From assembly GCF_000238295.3 (NCBI RefSeq), contig NZ_AHCD03000044.1, positions 186,001 to 250,000 on the forward strand: a stretch of DNA of 64,000 bases. Direction: 5' to 3'. Below are positions 44,881 to 53,406 of the stretch, piece by piece (position 1 is the first letter of the stretch; each line of letters opens with the position of its first letter). Under the pieces are notes generated by a model. That model was not told the DNA's origin and did not search any database. It saw only the letters and a list, made by a program, of their open reading frames with translations. The position numbers and the translations under genes were made by a program. This stretch comes from Pseudoalteromonas rubra (lineage in GTDB: Bacteria > Pseudomonadota > Gammaproteobacteria > Enterobacterales > Alteromonadaceae).

Positions 44881-45080
44881 GTTATCCCGCCTGTCTTTTG
44901 GATGACTGTGAATTGGGATCTACCAACATGCGGCACAGTGGTGCCCCGTTGCAGCTGAACATACAAACTACACTGTCATCCCGGACGCTTGCGAGCCGGG
45001 ATCTATTAACCCGCAATGCTGTAGTTGCTTCTAGTCGCGAACCCAACCAACTTCGCCGTCACGTAGAAGCCTGCGACTCG
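44881..45080. repeat. Two to three copies of dispersed palindromic repeat
   Basis: A degenerate copy starts at 44881. It is joined by the repeat's usual linker (CTACCAACATGCGGCACAGT) to a full copy at 44975-45018 (GTCATCCCGGACGCTTGCGA), and a third degenerate remnant lies near 45050-45080. Located between the esterase and RecQ genes. Confidence 0.7.
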
Positions 45081-45156
45081 TCAAACAGGTTAAGTATTGT
45101 TGGGGATTGGTAATGTGTTATCTTACACGGCAGTTGTTAACATGGAATTTTGCATC

Positions 45157-47100
45157 ATGAACGAATCGGTGATCCACCAAACCTTATCGCAGCGTTTTGG
45201 CTTTTCAGCATTTAGGCCCGGCCAGGAACAGACTGTCACCCAGCTGGTTAATGGCCACTCTAGCCTTGCAATTTTCCCAACCGGTTCAGGTAAATCCTTG
45301 TGCTATCAGCTGACGGCCTTACAGCTCCCCAATTTAACCTTAGTAATCTCGCCTTTGCTGGCGCTTATGAAAGATCAGCTGGAGTTTTTACATAGCAAAA
45401 ACATCAATGCGGCCAGTTTAGATTCAACGTTGACCCGGGAGCAAAGTCAGTCTGTGATGCAAAATGTCAGAAATGGCAGTATTAAAGTGCTGATGATCTC
45501 GGTTGAGCGTTTTAAGAACGAACGCTTCAGAGAATTCATCAAACAAGTGCCTGTCTCTATGCTGGTGGTTGACGAAGCGCACTGTATCTCTGAATGGGGT
45601 CACAATTTCAGGCCCGATTATCTTAAGTTACCTGACTATCGTAATGAGTTAAATATCCCATTAGTGCTGCTACTCACCGCCACGGCGACCAAAAAAGTCA
45701 AGCGCGACATGGCGAACCGATTTGATATAAAACCCGAGCACATTGTGCAAACGGGCTTTTATCGCGCCAACCTCGATTTAAGCGTGTATGCCTACCCGGA
45801 AGAGCAAAAAGTGCAGGCACTCATTGGCTATTTAAAACAACAAGCTGGCGCAGGTATTGTGTATGTCACGTTGCAACAACAGGCTGAGCAGGTGGCTAAG
45901 CAGTTACAGGCGGCAGGCGTAAATGCCGCAGCCTATCATGCCGGGCTGGATGACAGCCTACGTCAGAGTATCCAAAACGACTTCATGAGCAATCACAAGC
46001 AAGTGATTGTTGCCACGATTGCCTTTGGTATGGGCATAGACAAATCCGATATTCGCTTTGTGGTGCACTACGACCTGCCAAAATCGATAGAGAATTACAG
46101 CCAGGAGATAGGCCGCGCAGGGCGCGACGGGCAATTTTCTGAATGCATTACCCTCGCTAACTTAGATGGCGTTGCGACGCTCGAGAACTTTGTTTACGCC
46201 GACACCCCGGAGCAAGCCAGCATTCAGGCGCTGATTGATGAAATTCAATCGCAGCAACAGCAGGGCTTATGGGAAATGCAGGAACTCAGCGCCTCTAAAG
46301 TCAGCAATATCCGATTACTGGCATTAAAAACCTTGCTGGTGCAGCTCGAACTCAAAGGCGTAATCGAGGCCAAATACGCGTTTTACGCCGACTTTAGATT
46401 TAAGTGGTTACGCACAGAGCAGGAAGTCATCAGTATGTTCGATGCGAACCGTCAGCAATTTATTCAGCAGATAATTGCCAATACGCAATTTAAGAAAGTG
46501 TGGGGCACCGTTGATATTCAGACCTTAGTGCAACTAGGGCACGACAGAAATCGCATTGTAGCGGCGCTGGACTATTTGCACGAACAAGGGCATATCGAAC
46601 TTGAGTCAAAACGCATGATGCAGGTGTATCAGGTGGATGAAACTAAGCTGGCAGAGCCAGACTTAGCCAAAGAACTTGCCGATTACTTTTTAGAAAAGGA
46701 GCAAGCCGAGGTTAAGCGCATCGCCGCCATGCTGCGCTTTTTTGAGTTAAATACGTGTTTAAGTTACAACCTGGCGCGCTATTTTGACGATGAAAATGCC
46801 CCAGAGCAATGCGGGCACTGCTCAGCGTGCCGAGGCCAAATTGCACAATTAACCCAGTCTAAGGAGACTGAATTTCCGTCGGATGACACATTAAGAAACG
46901 ACTTAAATGCGTTAAAACAGCACCTGATGCAAATTGGCGTTACGCCAAGCCTGGCAATACTGACTCGATTCCTAACCGGCATGACCTCGCCATTGGCAAC
47001 CTCTTCCAAATTCAGACAACGCGCCGGGTTTGGCAGCTGTGCAGACATCCGCTATCAGCAGGTTTTGAGTAAAGTAAAACAATTGGGTTTTGGGGGATGA
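45157..47100 (+). CDS. RecQ-family ATP-dependent DNA helicase
   Basis: A 3'-5' DNA helicase (647 aa from 45157) for recombination and repair. Walker A is FPTGSGKS, Walker B is VVDEAHC, motif VI is QEIGRAGRDG, and ATIAFGMGIDKSDIRFVVHY precedes it. The RecQ zinc-binding domain follows (CGHCSACRG with an upstream Cys). The C-terminus is a winged-helix region; I see no clear HRDC domain, so this may be a RecQ paralogue and not the housekeeping copy. The start is uncertain (45142 or 45157). Palindromic repeats flank the gene on both sides. Confidence 0.88.
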   Translation: MNESVIHQTLSQRFGFSAFRPGQEQTVTQLVNGHSSLAIFPTGSGKSLCYQLTALQLPNLTLVISPLLALMKDQLEFLHSKNINAASLDSTLTREQSQSVMQNVRNGSIKVLMISVERFKNERFREFIKQVPVSMLVVDEAHCISEWGHNFRPDYLKLPDYRNELNIPLVLLLTATATKKVKRDMANRFDIKPEHIVQTGFYRANLDLSVYAYPEEQKVQALIGYLKQQAGAGIVYVTLQQQAEQVAKQLQAAGVNAAAYHAGLDDSLRQSIQNDFMSNHKQVIVATIAFGMGIDKSDIRFVVHYDLPKSIENYSQEIGRAGRDGQFSECITLANLDGVATLENFVYADTPEQASIQALIDEIQSQQQQGLWEMQELSASKVSNIRLLALKTLLVQLELKGVIEAKYAFYADFRFKWLRTEQEVISMFDANRQQFIQQIIANTQFKKVWGTVDIQTLVQLGHDRNRIVAALDYLHEQGHIELESKRMMQVYQVDETKLAEPDLAKELADYFLEKEQAEVKRIAAMLRFFELNTCLSYNLARYFDDENAPEQCGHCSACRGQIAQLTQSKETEFPSDDTLRNDLNALKQHLMQIGVTPSLAILTRFLTGMTSPLATSSKFRQRAGFGSCADIRYQQVLSKVKQLGFGG

Positions 47101-47253
47101 TGGTGGATCAAAGGTGTAGCGCATCTTTATCAGATAGCACCAAAATCAAAGCGAAACAGAGTTTGAATGAGCACCGGCCTGGCAGTCAAAGCTGACACGG
47201 CCGAACTTCATTTTCAAAAATAGAACTTTTTCTTAAAACCGACATCCACTTCC

Positions 47254-47380
47254 GTCATCCCGGATGCTTGCGAACCGGGATCTACCAACGTACTGCACCG
47301 TGGTACTCCGTTACGGCCGAACTTACAAACCACACCGTCATCCCAGACGACTTGCGAGTCGGGAGCTATTAACGTTCAGC
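47254..47380. repeat. Two tandem copies of the palindromic repeat (83-bp spacing)
   Basis: Copies start at 47254 and 47337 (83 bp apart) with the core GTCATCCCGGATGCTTGCGA and a diverged second copy. The preceding ~80 bp (47168-47250) is shared with the region just upstream of 48884, so the repeated unit extends beyond the core. Confidence 0.75.
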
Positions 47381-47537
47381 GTAGTAGTATCCTGAAGCAT
47401 GTAAAATTGGGGCGAGATATCACCCGTTTTCCAACAATTGACTTGTGAATTTATGGTAAGAATTGTATGTCGCGGCAAGTATCACTAAATCAGGTTATCG
47501 TTGCCACCTTTAGAGCAGTCGCGACCCTGGCAAAAAT

Positions 47538-47563
47538 GAGAGCGCTCATCAGCGCTCTTTTTT
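47538..47563. terminator. Rho-independent terminator (probably bidirectional)
   Basis: A perfect stem AGAGCGCT/AGCGCTCT with a CATC loop is followed by six T on the + strand, and has an A-run before it that gives T on the - strand. It lies 20-45 nt after the stop of the minus-strand peptide gene, and can end transcripts from either side. Confidence 0.8.
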
Positions 47564-47581
47564 CCGTGATTTAGAGCTAAA

Positions 47582-47758
47582 TTAAGCTTCTATTTTACAC
47601 GTACGGCCCCAATAACACGTGTATGCATCGGTTGGGTTTAGGGCTGGGCTAGCAGGGACGTCAGGTCCTGCGGCACCAACAACTGGCGTTAATCGCTGAG
47701 AAATTGCTTTGTCTGCTGATAATTGCTTAATGCTTTTTTTACTTAGTTTTAACTTCAT
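47582..47758 (-). CDS. Candidate RiPP-type precursor peptide
   Basis: A 58-residue peptide gene. The ribosome site AAAGGA sits 6 nt before the ATG, and a promoter and terminator bracket the gene, so it looks truly expressed. The N-terminal ~31 residues form a Lys-rich leader (MKLKLSKKSIKQLSADKAIS) ending in a small-residue stretch VVGAAG. The C-terminal part is Pro/Asn-rich and ends with a CYWGRTC segment, with C48 and C54 able to form a ring or disulfide. No modifying enzyme, protease-transporter or immunity gene lies beside it. A bacteriocin or signalling peptide is likely; which one is inference. Confidence 0.72.
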   Translation of the reverse strand: MKLKLSKKSIKQLSADKAISQRLTPVVGAAGPDVPASPALNPTDAYTCYWGRTCKIEA

Positions 47759-47808
47759 GGTTAATCCTTTATTTAAAATTTTAATCCCACATTAACTGTG
47801 GGGTTTTC

Positions 47809-47837
47809 ATACTAGACAAACGCAAAATCTATTTCAA
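47809..47837 (-). promoter_or_regulatory. Sigma-70 promoter of the small peptide gene
   Basis: On the reverse strand, a -35 TTGAAA (47832-47837) and -10 TAGTAT (47809-47814) are 17 nt apart, about 50 nt upstream of the peptide ATG. A 6-bp hairpin CCCACA/TGTGGG (47786-47802) lies in the leader between promoter and ATG. Confidence 0.7.
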
Positions 47838-47941
47838 GCTTGAATTCAGGTGATAAGCGCCCCACTCATTGCTAGCCGGTGAGAAAAGATCAACTGCCAC
47901 TTGATGGTAGCCCCCTCGCTATTGAACTCACAAACTCGACT

Positions 47942-48183
47942 GTCATCCCGGACGTTTGCGAGCTAGGATCTACCAATGTGCGCATAGTAGCACTCTGTTA
48001 CAGCCGCACTCACAACCCTGACAATCATCCCGTACGCTTGTGAGCCGGGATCTACTATCGAGCGGCACAGTGGTACCCTTTTACAGCCGAACTCACAGGC
48101 CCACCGTCATCCCGGACGCTTGCGAGCCAGGATCTACCAACATGCGATGCAGTAACACCCATTTCCAACCGAACTCACAAGCC
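47942..48183. repeat. Three tandem copies of the palindromic repeat (82-bp period)
   Basis: Copies start at 47942, 48024 and 48106, exactly 82 bp apart. Each has a CCCGG..CTTGCGAG core (the second and third are less perfect), then CTACCAACATGCG and a CAGCCGAACTCACAA linker. The stem folds as CCCGG/CCGGG with an inner CGC-TT-GCG. It lies just upstream of the end of the minus-strand secreted protein gene. Confidence 0.8.
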
Positions 48184-48209
48184 CCAGACACTGCGTAACG
48201 ACTCAGAAT

Positions 48210-48521
48210 TTAGGGATTAATGATTACGTACCTGGCGCTGACATAGTGAGGAAGTGACGAGCAGCTAATGGAGCCATTTTTATCATCTATGTAAACTTCC
48301 ACGCTTTTATCTGCCGCGAGGGCTGCTAAAACAATGGCGTTACTTTTGTCCGATGGCGGACAAATCCACTTTCCATTAGAGCCGCTTGTCTTGAATGCAG
48401 TGTTGCCACTACATTGCTGAGGATAGTCCATCACCCAGGTGACTTTGCCTTTACAGTTGATATCTGCTGCATTTGCCAATACAGGGAACAAAATAAGTAG
48501 AGCTGGTAATAACGCTTTCAT
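48210..48521 (-). CDS. Small secreted protein with four cysteines
   Basis: A 103-aa exported protein with a signal peptide (MKALLPALLILFPVLANAA). The mature domain has four cysteines (near INCKGKV, PQQCSG, WICPP and SISCSS), giving probably two disulfides, and the AALAADKSVEVYIDDKNG stretch shared with the secreted protein at 41972-42304. The start at 48521 has AAGGAAGG upstream; the open frame continues to 48560. Function unknown. Confidence 0.7.
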   Translation of the reverse strand: MKALLPALLILFPVLANAADINCKGKVTWVMDYPQQCSGNTAFKTSGSNGKWICPPSDKSNAIVLAALAADKSVEVYIDDKNGSISCSSLPHYVSARYVIINP

Positions 48522-48796
48522 AGACCTTCCTTTAGTGTTTAGTATTTTTGCTAACGGCACAAAGTGCCTTGTTTAGCATTGCTACGAGTGGGCACTGGCT
48601 GTGCCTTTATGTCAGCCTGTAACTGCGTGCCTTAGAGCAATCTAACAAACTTCTGATTTATTATGGACAATTTTTGTTAGTTCGTGATTACAGGCGAGTA
48701 CCGGGTTAGTTTCAGCTTTAGGAGAGTTACTAAAAGTTGAGGTGGGCGTTCGGATAAAGTATTCATTAGATCGCACGAAAATCACAGTGAAGCATT

Positions 48797-49020
48797 GTTT
48801 GAACTAGTACCGGCCTGACAGTCAAAGCTGATAGGGCCAAACTTCTCTTTCAAAACCGGTCTTTCAAAACTGGCCTCCACCTTTGTCATCCCGGACGTTT
48901 TCGAGCCGGAGCTATTAACATACAGCGCAGCAGTGTTCTGAGGCTCACATATTTAGGGTGAGTGTCCAAGCAAAAATCCACCTCCGGCGCTTGCGAGCCT
49001 GGATCTATTTACATACAGCA
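48797..49020. repeat. Extended copy of the palindromic repeat
   Basis: The left part (48797-48860, ACCGGCCTGACAGTCAAAGC and on) matches 47162-47225. A core copy follows at 48884, then a degenerate copy at about 48983-49007 (GGCGCTTGCGAGCCTGGATC). It is the rightmost member seen in the window and precedes the AT-rich defence island. Confidence 0.65.
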
Positions 49021-49263
49021 CAGCAATACCCTGAGGTACATCAATTTGGGGGGAACGCTTGTTATGCTCGTTCAAGAAAGGCCATATTCATATAAGTTAG
49101 CAAACTTTGTTTTGGTTTGAGTTGCTAGTAATTAGGTGATAGAAGTGATAGGTTTTTGTTAATTTCAGCAGTAACTTGTTCTGTAAGTGCCTTATTCTCC
49201 TGTATTAGAAACGAGCTAAAACTGCTACGCACTCTAGTATGCTTTTAGATTATTTGAGGAACT

Positions 49264-50319
49264 ATGGGAACAACTAAACTGAAAAGTTCGGCCATGGCTA
49301 AAAGAGGAGTTAATTATGTTCGAAGCATAATTGAGTCGTCAAACAGTATCTTTCATGAAGTACACCAAGAAAATGATTACGGTAACGATGCTTTTGTTGA
49401 GCTAGTAGATGAGGAAGACGTTAAGGGTATTACTATTGCAGTGCAGATCAAATCGGGAAAGTCTTTCTGCACAAAGAAGTCTTGCTCAATCCCAGCTTCC
49501 AAAAAGCACTTTCAGTACTGGAAGGAGCATTCACTACCCGTAATAGGTATTGTGTATGATCCTGATGAAGATACGGCTTATTGGACGAATATAAAATACC
49601 ATATTGACTCTGATAGGGGTCGCACAAATAATGGCTCTTACACGATAACTTTTGATAAAACAGAGTTCTCAAGCTTCACGTCCCATAATTTTGAAATCAT
49701 ATTCAAACCTATCCATTTGAAACAAGGAGTCAAATTGTCGCTCGATGAATCGATTAGGTTTTCTGAATCAAGTGACTATATTGAACATTGTATAGGTTTG
49801 GACTCCTTGGTTAGGCTTCATACTCAATCCAAAGAGATCTGGGGAAAAATTTTTGATATTTTTAAGTGCCGAGATACAGATAAGTTAGATCCGAGGATCT
49901 TGTACTATATGGCGCATATTCCTGGTCATTCTGATATTTCTTGGCGTAGTGGGCAAGCTATACCAGCTAGTGTAAGGAAGAGCTTGTGCTCATCTATATC
50001 ATCTATGTCAGAATACGATATTGCGAAAATGCTAAGCTTGCTAGATGAAGGTGATTGCTTTGAACGTGGTACACTGGGTCAAAGTGCAGAGTCTCTAATT
50101 GCATTAGTTCATGAAAAGGAACACAAGCTCCTCACTGTTATTGAAAACAAAGAACTAATGACACATACACGAGACTTGGCCGTAATTCTTTATGCTTACT
50201 ATTTACAAGAAAATGCCATTGGTATGTTGAAACAGCTATGGATGGAGCACCCTGAATTACGTTGGGCTAAAGTCATGGCCATGCAGTTAGAGCAAGAAGG
50301 CTATGTTTGCCTTTACTAA
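49264..50319 (+). CDS. DUF4365 nuclease-like protein
   Basis: A 351-aa protein with an N-terminal DUF4365 domain, a PD-(D/E)xK-type fold. The catalytic-looking residues are in NDYGNDAFVEL (D38, D42) and AVQIKSGKS (Q61, K63). These suggest metal-dependent DNA cleavage. The C-terminal ~200 residues are helical and unrecognised. It stands at the left end of an AT-rich stretch holding ParA-like and SIR2 genes, a typical defence-island setting. Whether it acts with them is unknown. Confidence 0.72.
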   Translation: MGTTKLKSSAMAKRGVNYVRSIIESSNSIFHEVHQENDYGNDAFVELVDEEDVKGITIAVQIKSGKSFCTKKSCSIPASKKHFQYWKEHSLPVIGIVYDPDEDTAYWTNIKYHIDSDRGRTNNGSYTITFDKTEFSSFTSHNFEIIFKPIHLKQGVKLSLDESIRFSESSDYIEHCIGLDSLVRLHTQSKEIWGKIFDIFKCRDTDKLDPRILYYMAHIPGHSDISWRSGQAIPASVRKSLCSSISSMSEYDIAKMLSLLDEGDCFERGTLGQSAESLIALVHEKEHKLLTVIENKELMTHTRDLAVILYAYYLQENAIGMLKQLWMEHPELRWAKVMAMQLEQEGYVCLY

Positions 50320-50467
50320 AAATCGAGCTGTCGGACCTAAAGGCCGGCGGATAAGCTCGGACCGATACATCTAAACTATGCGGCTATTTAGTCTTGGTGC
50401 TCAGATTTAACGCTGTTATATTTTACAGGCCCCTTAGCGGGCGTTAATTTTACCAAGGACATTGATT

Positions 50468-50974
50468 TTGAGTGACTTTTTATCAAGTAGCTTGTGGCAG
50501 GGTATCGGGGTCATTATTTCGTTTATACTCGCTGTAATCAGCCTTATTTTTACAACTGATCTCAGGGCCAAGGTTTTTAAATCTAAAAACAGTTTATTTG
50601 ATTCCAAAGACATGCAACCTAAAGAGTTGCTCGATGGTCAAATTGTAACCCTGTTTGGTAAGGTCAAAGAAGAGGTTTTCGCTGGCCCCCCAAACTATGA
50701 ATCAATCAATGACGGTGATCGTCCCCAGTTTTATTGGCTTTTGTACGTTAATGAACCTATCGCTATTTTTGGCAGATGCTTTGAGAGTCAAAAGCTTTCT
50801 GAATATGGTAACACTTGCTGCTTTCAGTTAGCTCTAAAAGAAGACTTTTATGACAACAGAAATGATATTTTAGACAAATTTGTAAAAGTAGATGGGCAAG
50901 TATTTCTAGGGCATACAGGCTGTCATAAAACTAAGGCGTTAATTGATGTCGCGAAAATTGAAGTTGTGACTTGA
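50468..50974 (+). CDS. Membrane-anchored DUF4431-like protein
   Basis: A 168-aa protein with one N-terminal membrane helix (about 9-29) and a C-terminal domain resembling DUF4431, a beta-rich fold. The telling stretches are FAGPPNYESINDGDRPQFYW and HTGCHKTKALIDV, which follow the family's GPPNYESI..GD and TGHHHT signatures. I chose the TTG at 50468 because AAGGA lies 8 nt upstream; the TTG at 50462 is too close. It sits 143 bp upstream of the ParA-like gene inside the AT-rich island. The family's role is not known to me. Confidence 0.6.
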   Translation: MSDFLSSSLWQGIGVIISFILAVISLIFTTDLRAKVFKSKNSLFDSKDMQPKELLDGQIVTLFGKVKEEVFAGPPNYESINDGDRPQFYWLLYVNEPIAIFGRCFESQKLSEYGNTCCFQLALKEDFYDNRNDILDKFVKVDGQVFLGHTGCHKTKALIDVAKIEVVT

Positions 50975-51085
50975 AATTACGGTGTTATCGAAGCTACCTG
51001 GATTTGATCAACAAGGCCGTATAGCATACAAATAAAGACAGAAGTGTTGGCACCCCGAGCAAACAAGTATTAGTAAAGGAAAGAA

Positions 51086-52096
51086 ATGAAAAGTATAGTT
51101 TTTTTTAACAATAAGGGGGGAGTGGGGAAAACAACTCTCCTTTGCAACTTAGCAGCATATTTGTCCTCGAGAATGGCCAAAAAGATTCTTATCGTAGATG
51201 CAGATCCTCAATGCAATAGTACAACTTATATTTTGTCCGATGAACAACTTGATTCAATCTATGGTAAGTCGAGAAGAGATAGTATTGAGTCTTTTTTATC
51301 TCCAGTAAGGCGAGCAAAAGGGTATCTTCAAAAGAAGATAAAACCCATGAAATCAACAAGGTTTAAAGTCGATATTATTCCCGGCGACCCTAGGTTAGCA
51401 CTTAGTGAAGACTTGTTAGCATCCGATTGGAAAGGTGCAACGTCAGGAGATCCTCGAGGCTTGCAAACAACACTGGTTTTTGAGCACTTAAAACAACAGT
51501 ATGCGGAATACGATTACATATTTTTTGACGTTGGCCCATCCTTAGGGGCGATCAATCGTTCTGTATTAATTGCATCTGATTACTTCTTAATTCCAATGGC
51601 TGTAGATGTCTTTAGTTTGATGGCTTTGGAAAATATCAATTTATCACTTTCTAAGTGGAAAAAAGGTATAGAAGAAGGTCTAAAAAAATATGAGGAAGAA
51701 GAACAAGAGCCTTATGAAATATCTGACGAGGAATTCAAATGGAGCCTAAATTTTGCTGGGTATGTTATGCAGCAATACAAAGCTAAAACCGTAAGAGGGG
51801 AAAAGGTTCACGTTAAAGCATTCGAAAAAATATCTAGAGAAATTCCGACAAAAATAAAAAGAGAAATATGCTCAATTTCTGCTGTTAAGATGGAGGTTGA
51901 GGCTCTTTTTCTAGGTGAAATTGAGAATTTACATAGCTTAGTACCGATGTCACAAACGACAAATGCACCAATATTTGCATTGAAAGCTAAAGACGGGGTT
52001 GTTGGTGCACATTTCCAAAAAGTTCAGTACGCAGAAGAAGTATTTAAAAATATCGCTAATAATCTATTGGAGAATATTGGAGAAAACAATGATTAA
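51086..52096 (+). CDS. ParA/Soj-like P-loop ATPase
   Basis: A 336-aa ATPase of the ParA/MinD superfamily. The deviant Walker A KGGVGKTT (residues 10-17, with the signature Lys) is followed by the DADPQCNST motif and Walker B-like FFDVGPSLG. The chain is longer than Soj (about 250 aa), with an inserted acidic-coiled stretch near residues 195-215. No ParB or centromere-like repeat is seen. Its stop codon overlaps the start of the SIR2 gene by 8 bp, which strongly suggests a functional pair. This arrangement, in an AT-rich island, points to anti-phage defence rather than plasmid partition. Confidence 0.85.
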   Translation: MKSIVFFNNKGGVGKTTLLCNLAAYLSSRMAKKILIVDADPQCNSTTYILSDEQLDSIYGKSRRDSIESFLSPVRRAKGYLQKKIKPMKSTRFKVDIIPGDPRLALSEDLLASDWKGATSGDPRGLQTTLVFEHLKQQYAEYDYIFFDVGPSLGAINRSVLIASDYFLIPMAVDVFSLMALENINLSLSKWKKGIEEGLKKYEEEEQEPYEISDEEFKWSLNFAGYVMQQYKAKTVRGEKVHVKAFEKISREIPTKIKREICSISAVKMEVEALFLGEIENLHSLVPMSQTTNAPIFALKAKDGVVGAHFQKVQYAEEVFKNIANNLLENIGENND

Positions 52097-52952
52097 GTGG
52101 CCGAAGGAAGTGGTTAGCGATATTAGCCGCCGTCGCTGTGTTATCTTCTTAGGCTCAGGTATTTCAATGAATAGTGTTAATGCTGTTGGAAGAAGGCCGA
52201 AGACTTGGCGGGCATTTCTTGAAAGTGCACTTGAAGAAATTAATCCTAAGGCTCATATAAAAAAACTTTTAAAAGAAAGTGATTACCTTACAGCTTGTGA
52301 AGTGATAAAAAGAGAGCTTGGAAAAGAGGACTTTACACGCATTGTTAGAGAAGAGTTTCTTACACCAGCCTATCAGCCAGCAGAGATTCATAAAAAAATA
52401 TTCGCTTTGGACTCAAGAATAGTAGCGACGCCAAATTTCGATAAGATATATGAAACCTATGCAAATAGTGAAGCAAACGGCTCAATTGTCGTAAAACAAC
52501 ATTATGATACCGATGTGATTTCAAGTATCCGGGGTTCAGGGCGGCTTATTTTAAAAGTTCACGGTACGATAGACTCGCCTGAAAATTTGATATTCACTAG
52601 GGCTGAGTATGCTGAAGCTCGCACGAAATATGCTACATTTTATGAAGTTTTGGAGGCTTTGGCACTAACACATACTTTTGTTTTTCTAGGGTGTGGAGTT
52701 AATGACCCAGATATCAAACTTCTTCTCGAAGATACTCTCTTTAAACATAACAGTACTCGGTCTCACGTTATGCTGCTTCCCAAAAAAGCACTTCATAATT
52801 CAGTAATTGAAGTAATACAAGATACCATGAACCTAAATATAATTCAGTACTCTGATAAGGATAACCATAAGGAGTTACTTGAGTCCATTAAGGATCTAGT
52901 TCATTTGGTAGAAGTTGAAAGAGACGAGTTAAAAATGAACATGAACTGGTAA
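52089..52952 (+). CDS. SIR2-domain protein, predicted NAD+-consuming effector
   Basis: A 287-aa protein with an N-terminal SIR2 domain. The NAD-binding GSGIS is at residues 22-26, the conserved Asn in TPNFDK at N116, and the catalytic His in ILKVHGTIDS at H158; FLGCGVNDPDI follows. In defence systems (Thoeris ThsA, DSR, SIR2-Ago) such domains deplete NAD+ and stop the infected cell. The open frame begins at 51999, but the ATG at 52089 gives an 8-bp overlap with the ParA-like gene and a clean start to the SIR2 fold. The ATPase upstream would be the sensor or regulator. Confidence 0.85.
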   Translation: MIKWPKEVVSDISRRRCVIFLGSGISMNSVNAVGRRPKTWRAFLESALEEINPKAHIKKLLKESDYLTACEVIKRELGKEDFTRIVREEFLTPAYQPAEIHKKIFALDSRIVATPNFDKIYETYANSEANGSIVVKQHYDTDVISSIRGSGRLILKVHGTIDSPENLIFTRAEYAEARTKYATFYEVLEALALTHTFVFLGCGVNDPDIKLLLEDTLFKHNSTRSHVMLLPKKALHNSVIEVIQDTMNLNIIQYSDKDNHKELLESIKDLVHLVEVERDELKMNMNW

Positions 52953-53049
52953 ATTTCTTGGGTGGCGCTGCGCTCGAAAAAATTTTCATCTAAAAGTTGG
53001 AAAAGACCATTTTTTATTGTGACTCACCATAAACTATAAAGAGTTCGTT

Positions 53050-53334
53050 ATGAGTCGTATTCATCTGGACAAAGATATTCAGCCGCTTTCTGAGTTTCGT
53101 GCTGGTGTTGCATCCTATATCAAGCAAATCAATGAGACGCGTCGTCCATTGGTAATCAAGCAGCATGGTAAAGGTGTTGCCGTTGTGCTTGATGTTGCCG
53201 AGTACGAAGCGATGCAAGAGAAAATTGAACTACTGGAAGAAATGCTTACAGCGGAGGCCCAGTTGGCTTCAGGTCTTGGCGTATCAAATGAGGATGCGCG
53301 TGCCCAAGTGCTAAGCCACAAAAAAAGCCCCTAA
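53050..53334 (+). CDS. Phd/YefM-type antitoxin without a visible toxin
   Basis: A 94-aa protein of the Phd/YefM antitoxin family. The DNA-binding N-terminal half is clear: LSEFRAGVASYIKQINETRR, LVIKQHGKGVAVVLDVAEYE. The C-terminal half would bind the toxin. No RelE/Doc/ParE gene lies on either side in any frame, so it may be a solitary regulator or remnant. The last codons lie inside the terminator stem. Confidence 0.82.
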   Translation: MSRIHLDKDIQPLSEFRAGVASYIKQINETRRPLVIKQHGKGVAVVLDVAEYEAMQEKIELLEEMLTAEAQLASGLGVSNEDARAQVLSHKKSP

Positions 53335-53345
53335 AAAGGGGCTTT
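53324..53345. terminator. Terminator overlapping the antitoxin stop codon
   Basis: A perfect 9-bp stem AAAGCCCCT/AGGGGCTTT with an AAAA loop. Its left arm contains the last sense codons of the antitoxin gene. It can serve both strands, and lies between convergent transcription units. Confidence 0.8.
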
Positions 53346-53406
53346 GCTGTCCTGATTATCTATAAACCAAAACTACTCACTAAATAGCAGTTACCAAAAC
53401 AACCAC

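Noticed and set aside
41590..49020. CRISPR array in the repeat-rich region
   Set aside because: The units are about 82 bp with no short repeat-spacer alternation, they are dispersed, and no cas gene is present; they are REP-like.
51086..52096. Plasmid partition locus
   Set aside because: The ParA-like gene has no ParB partner or centromere repeats, no replication gene is near, and it overlaps a SIR2 gene.
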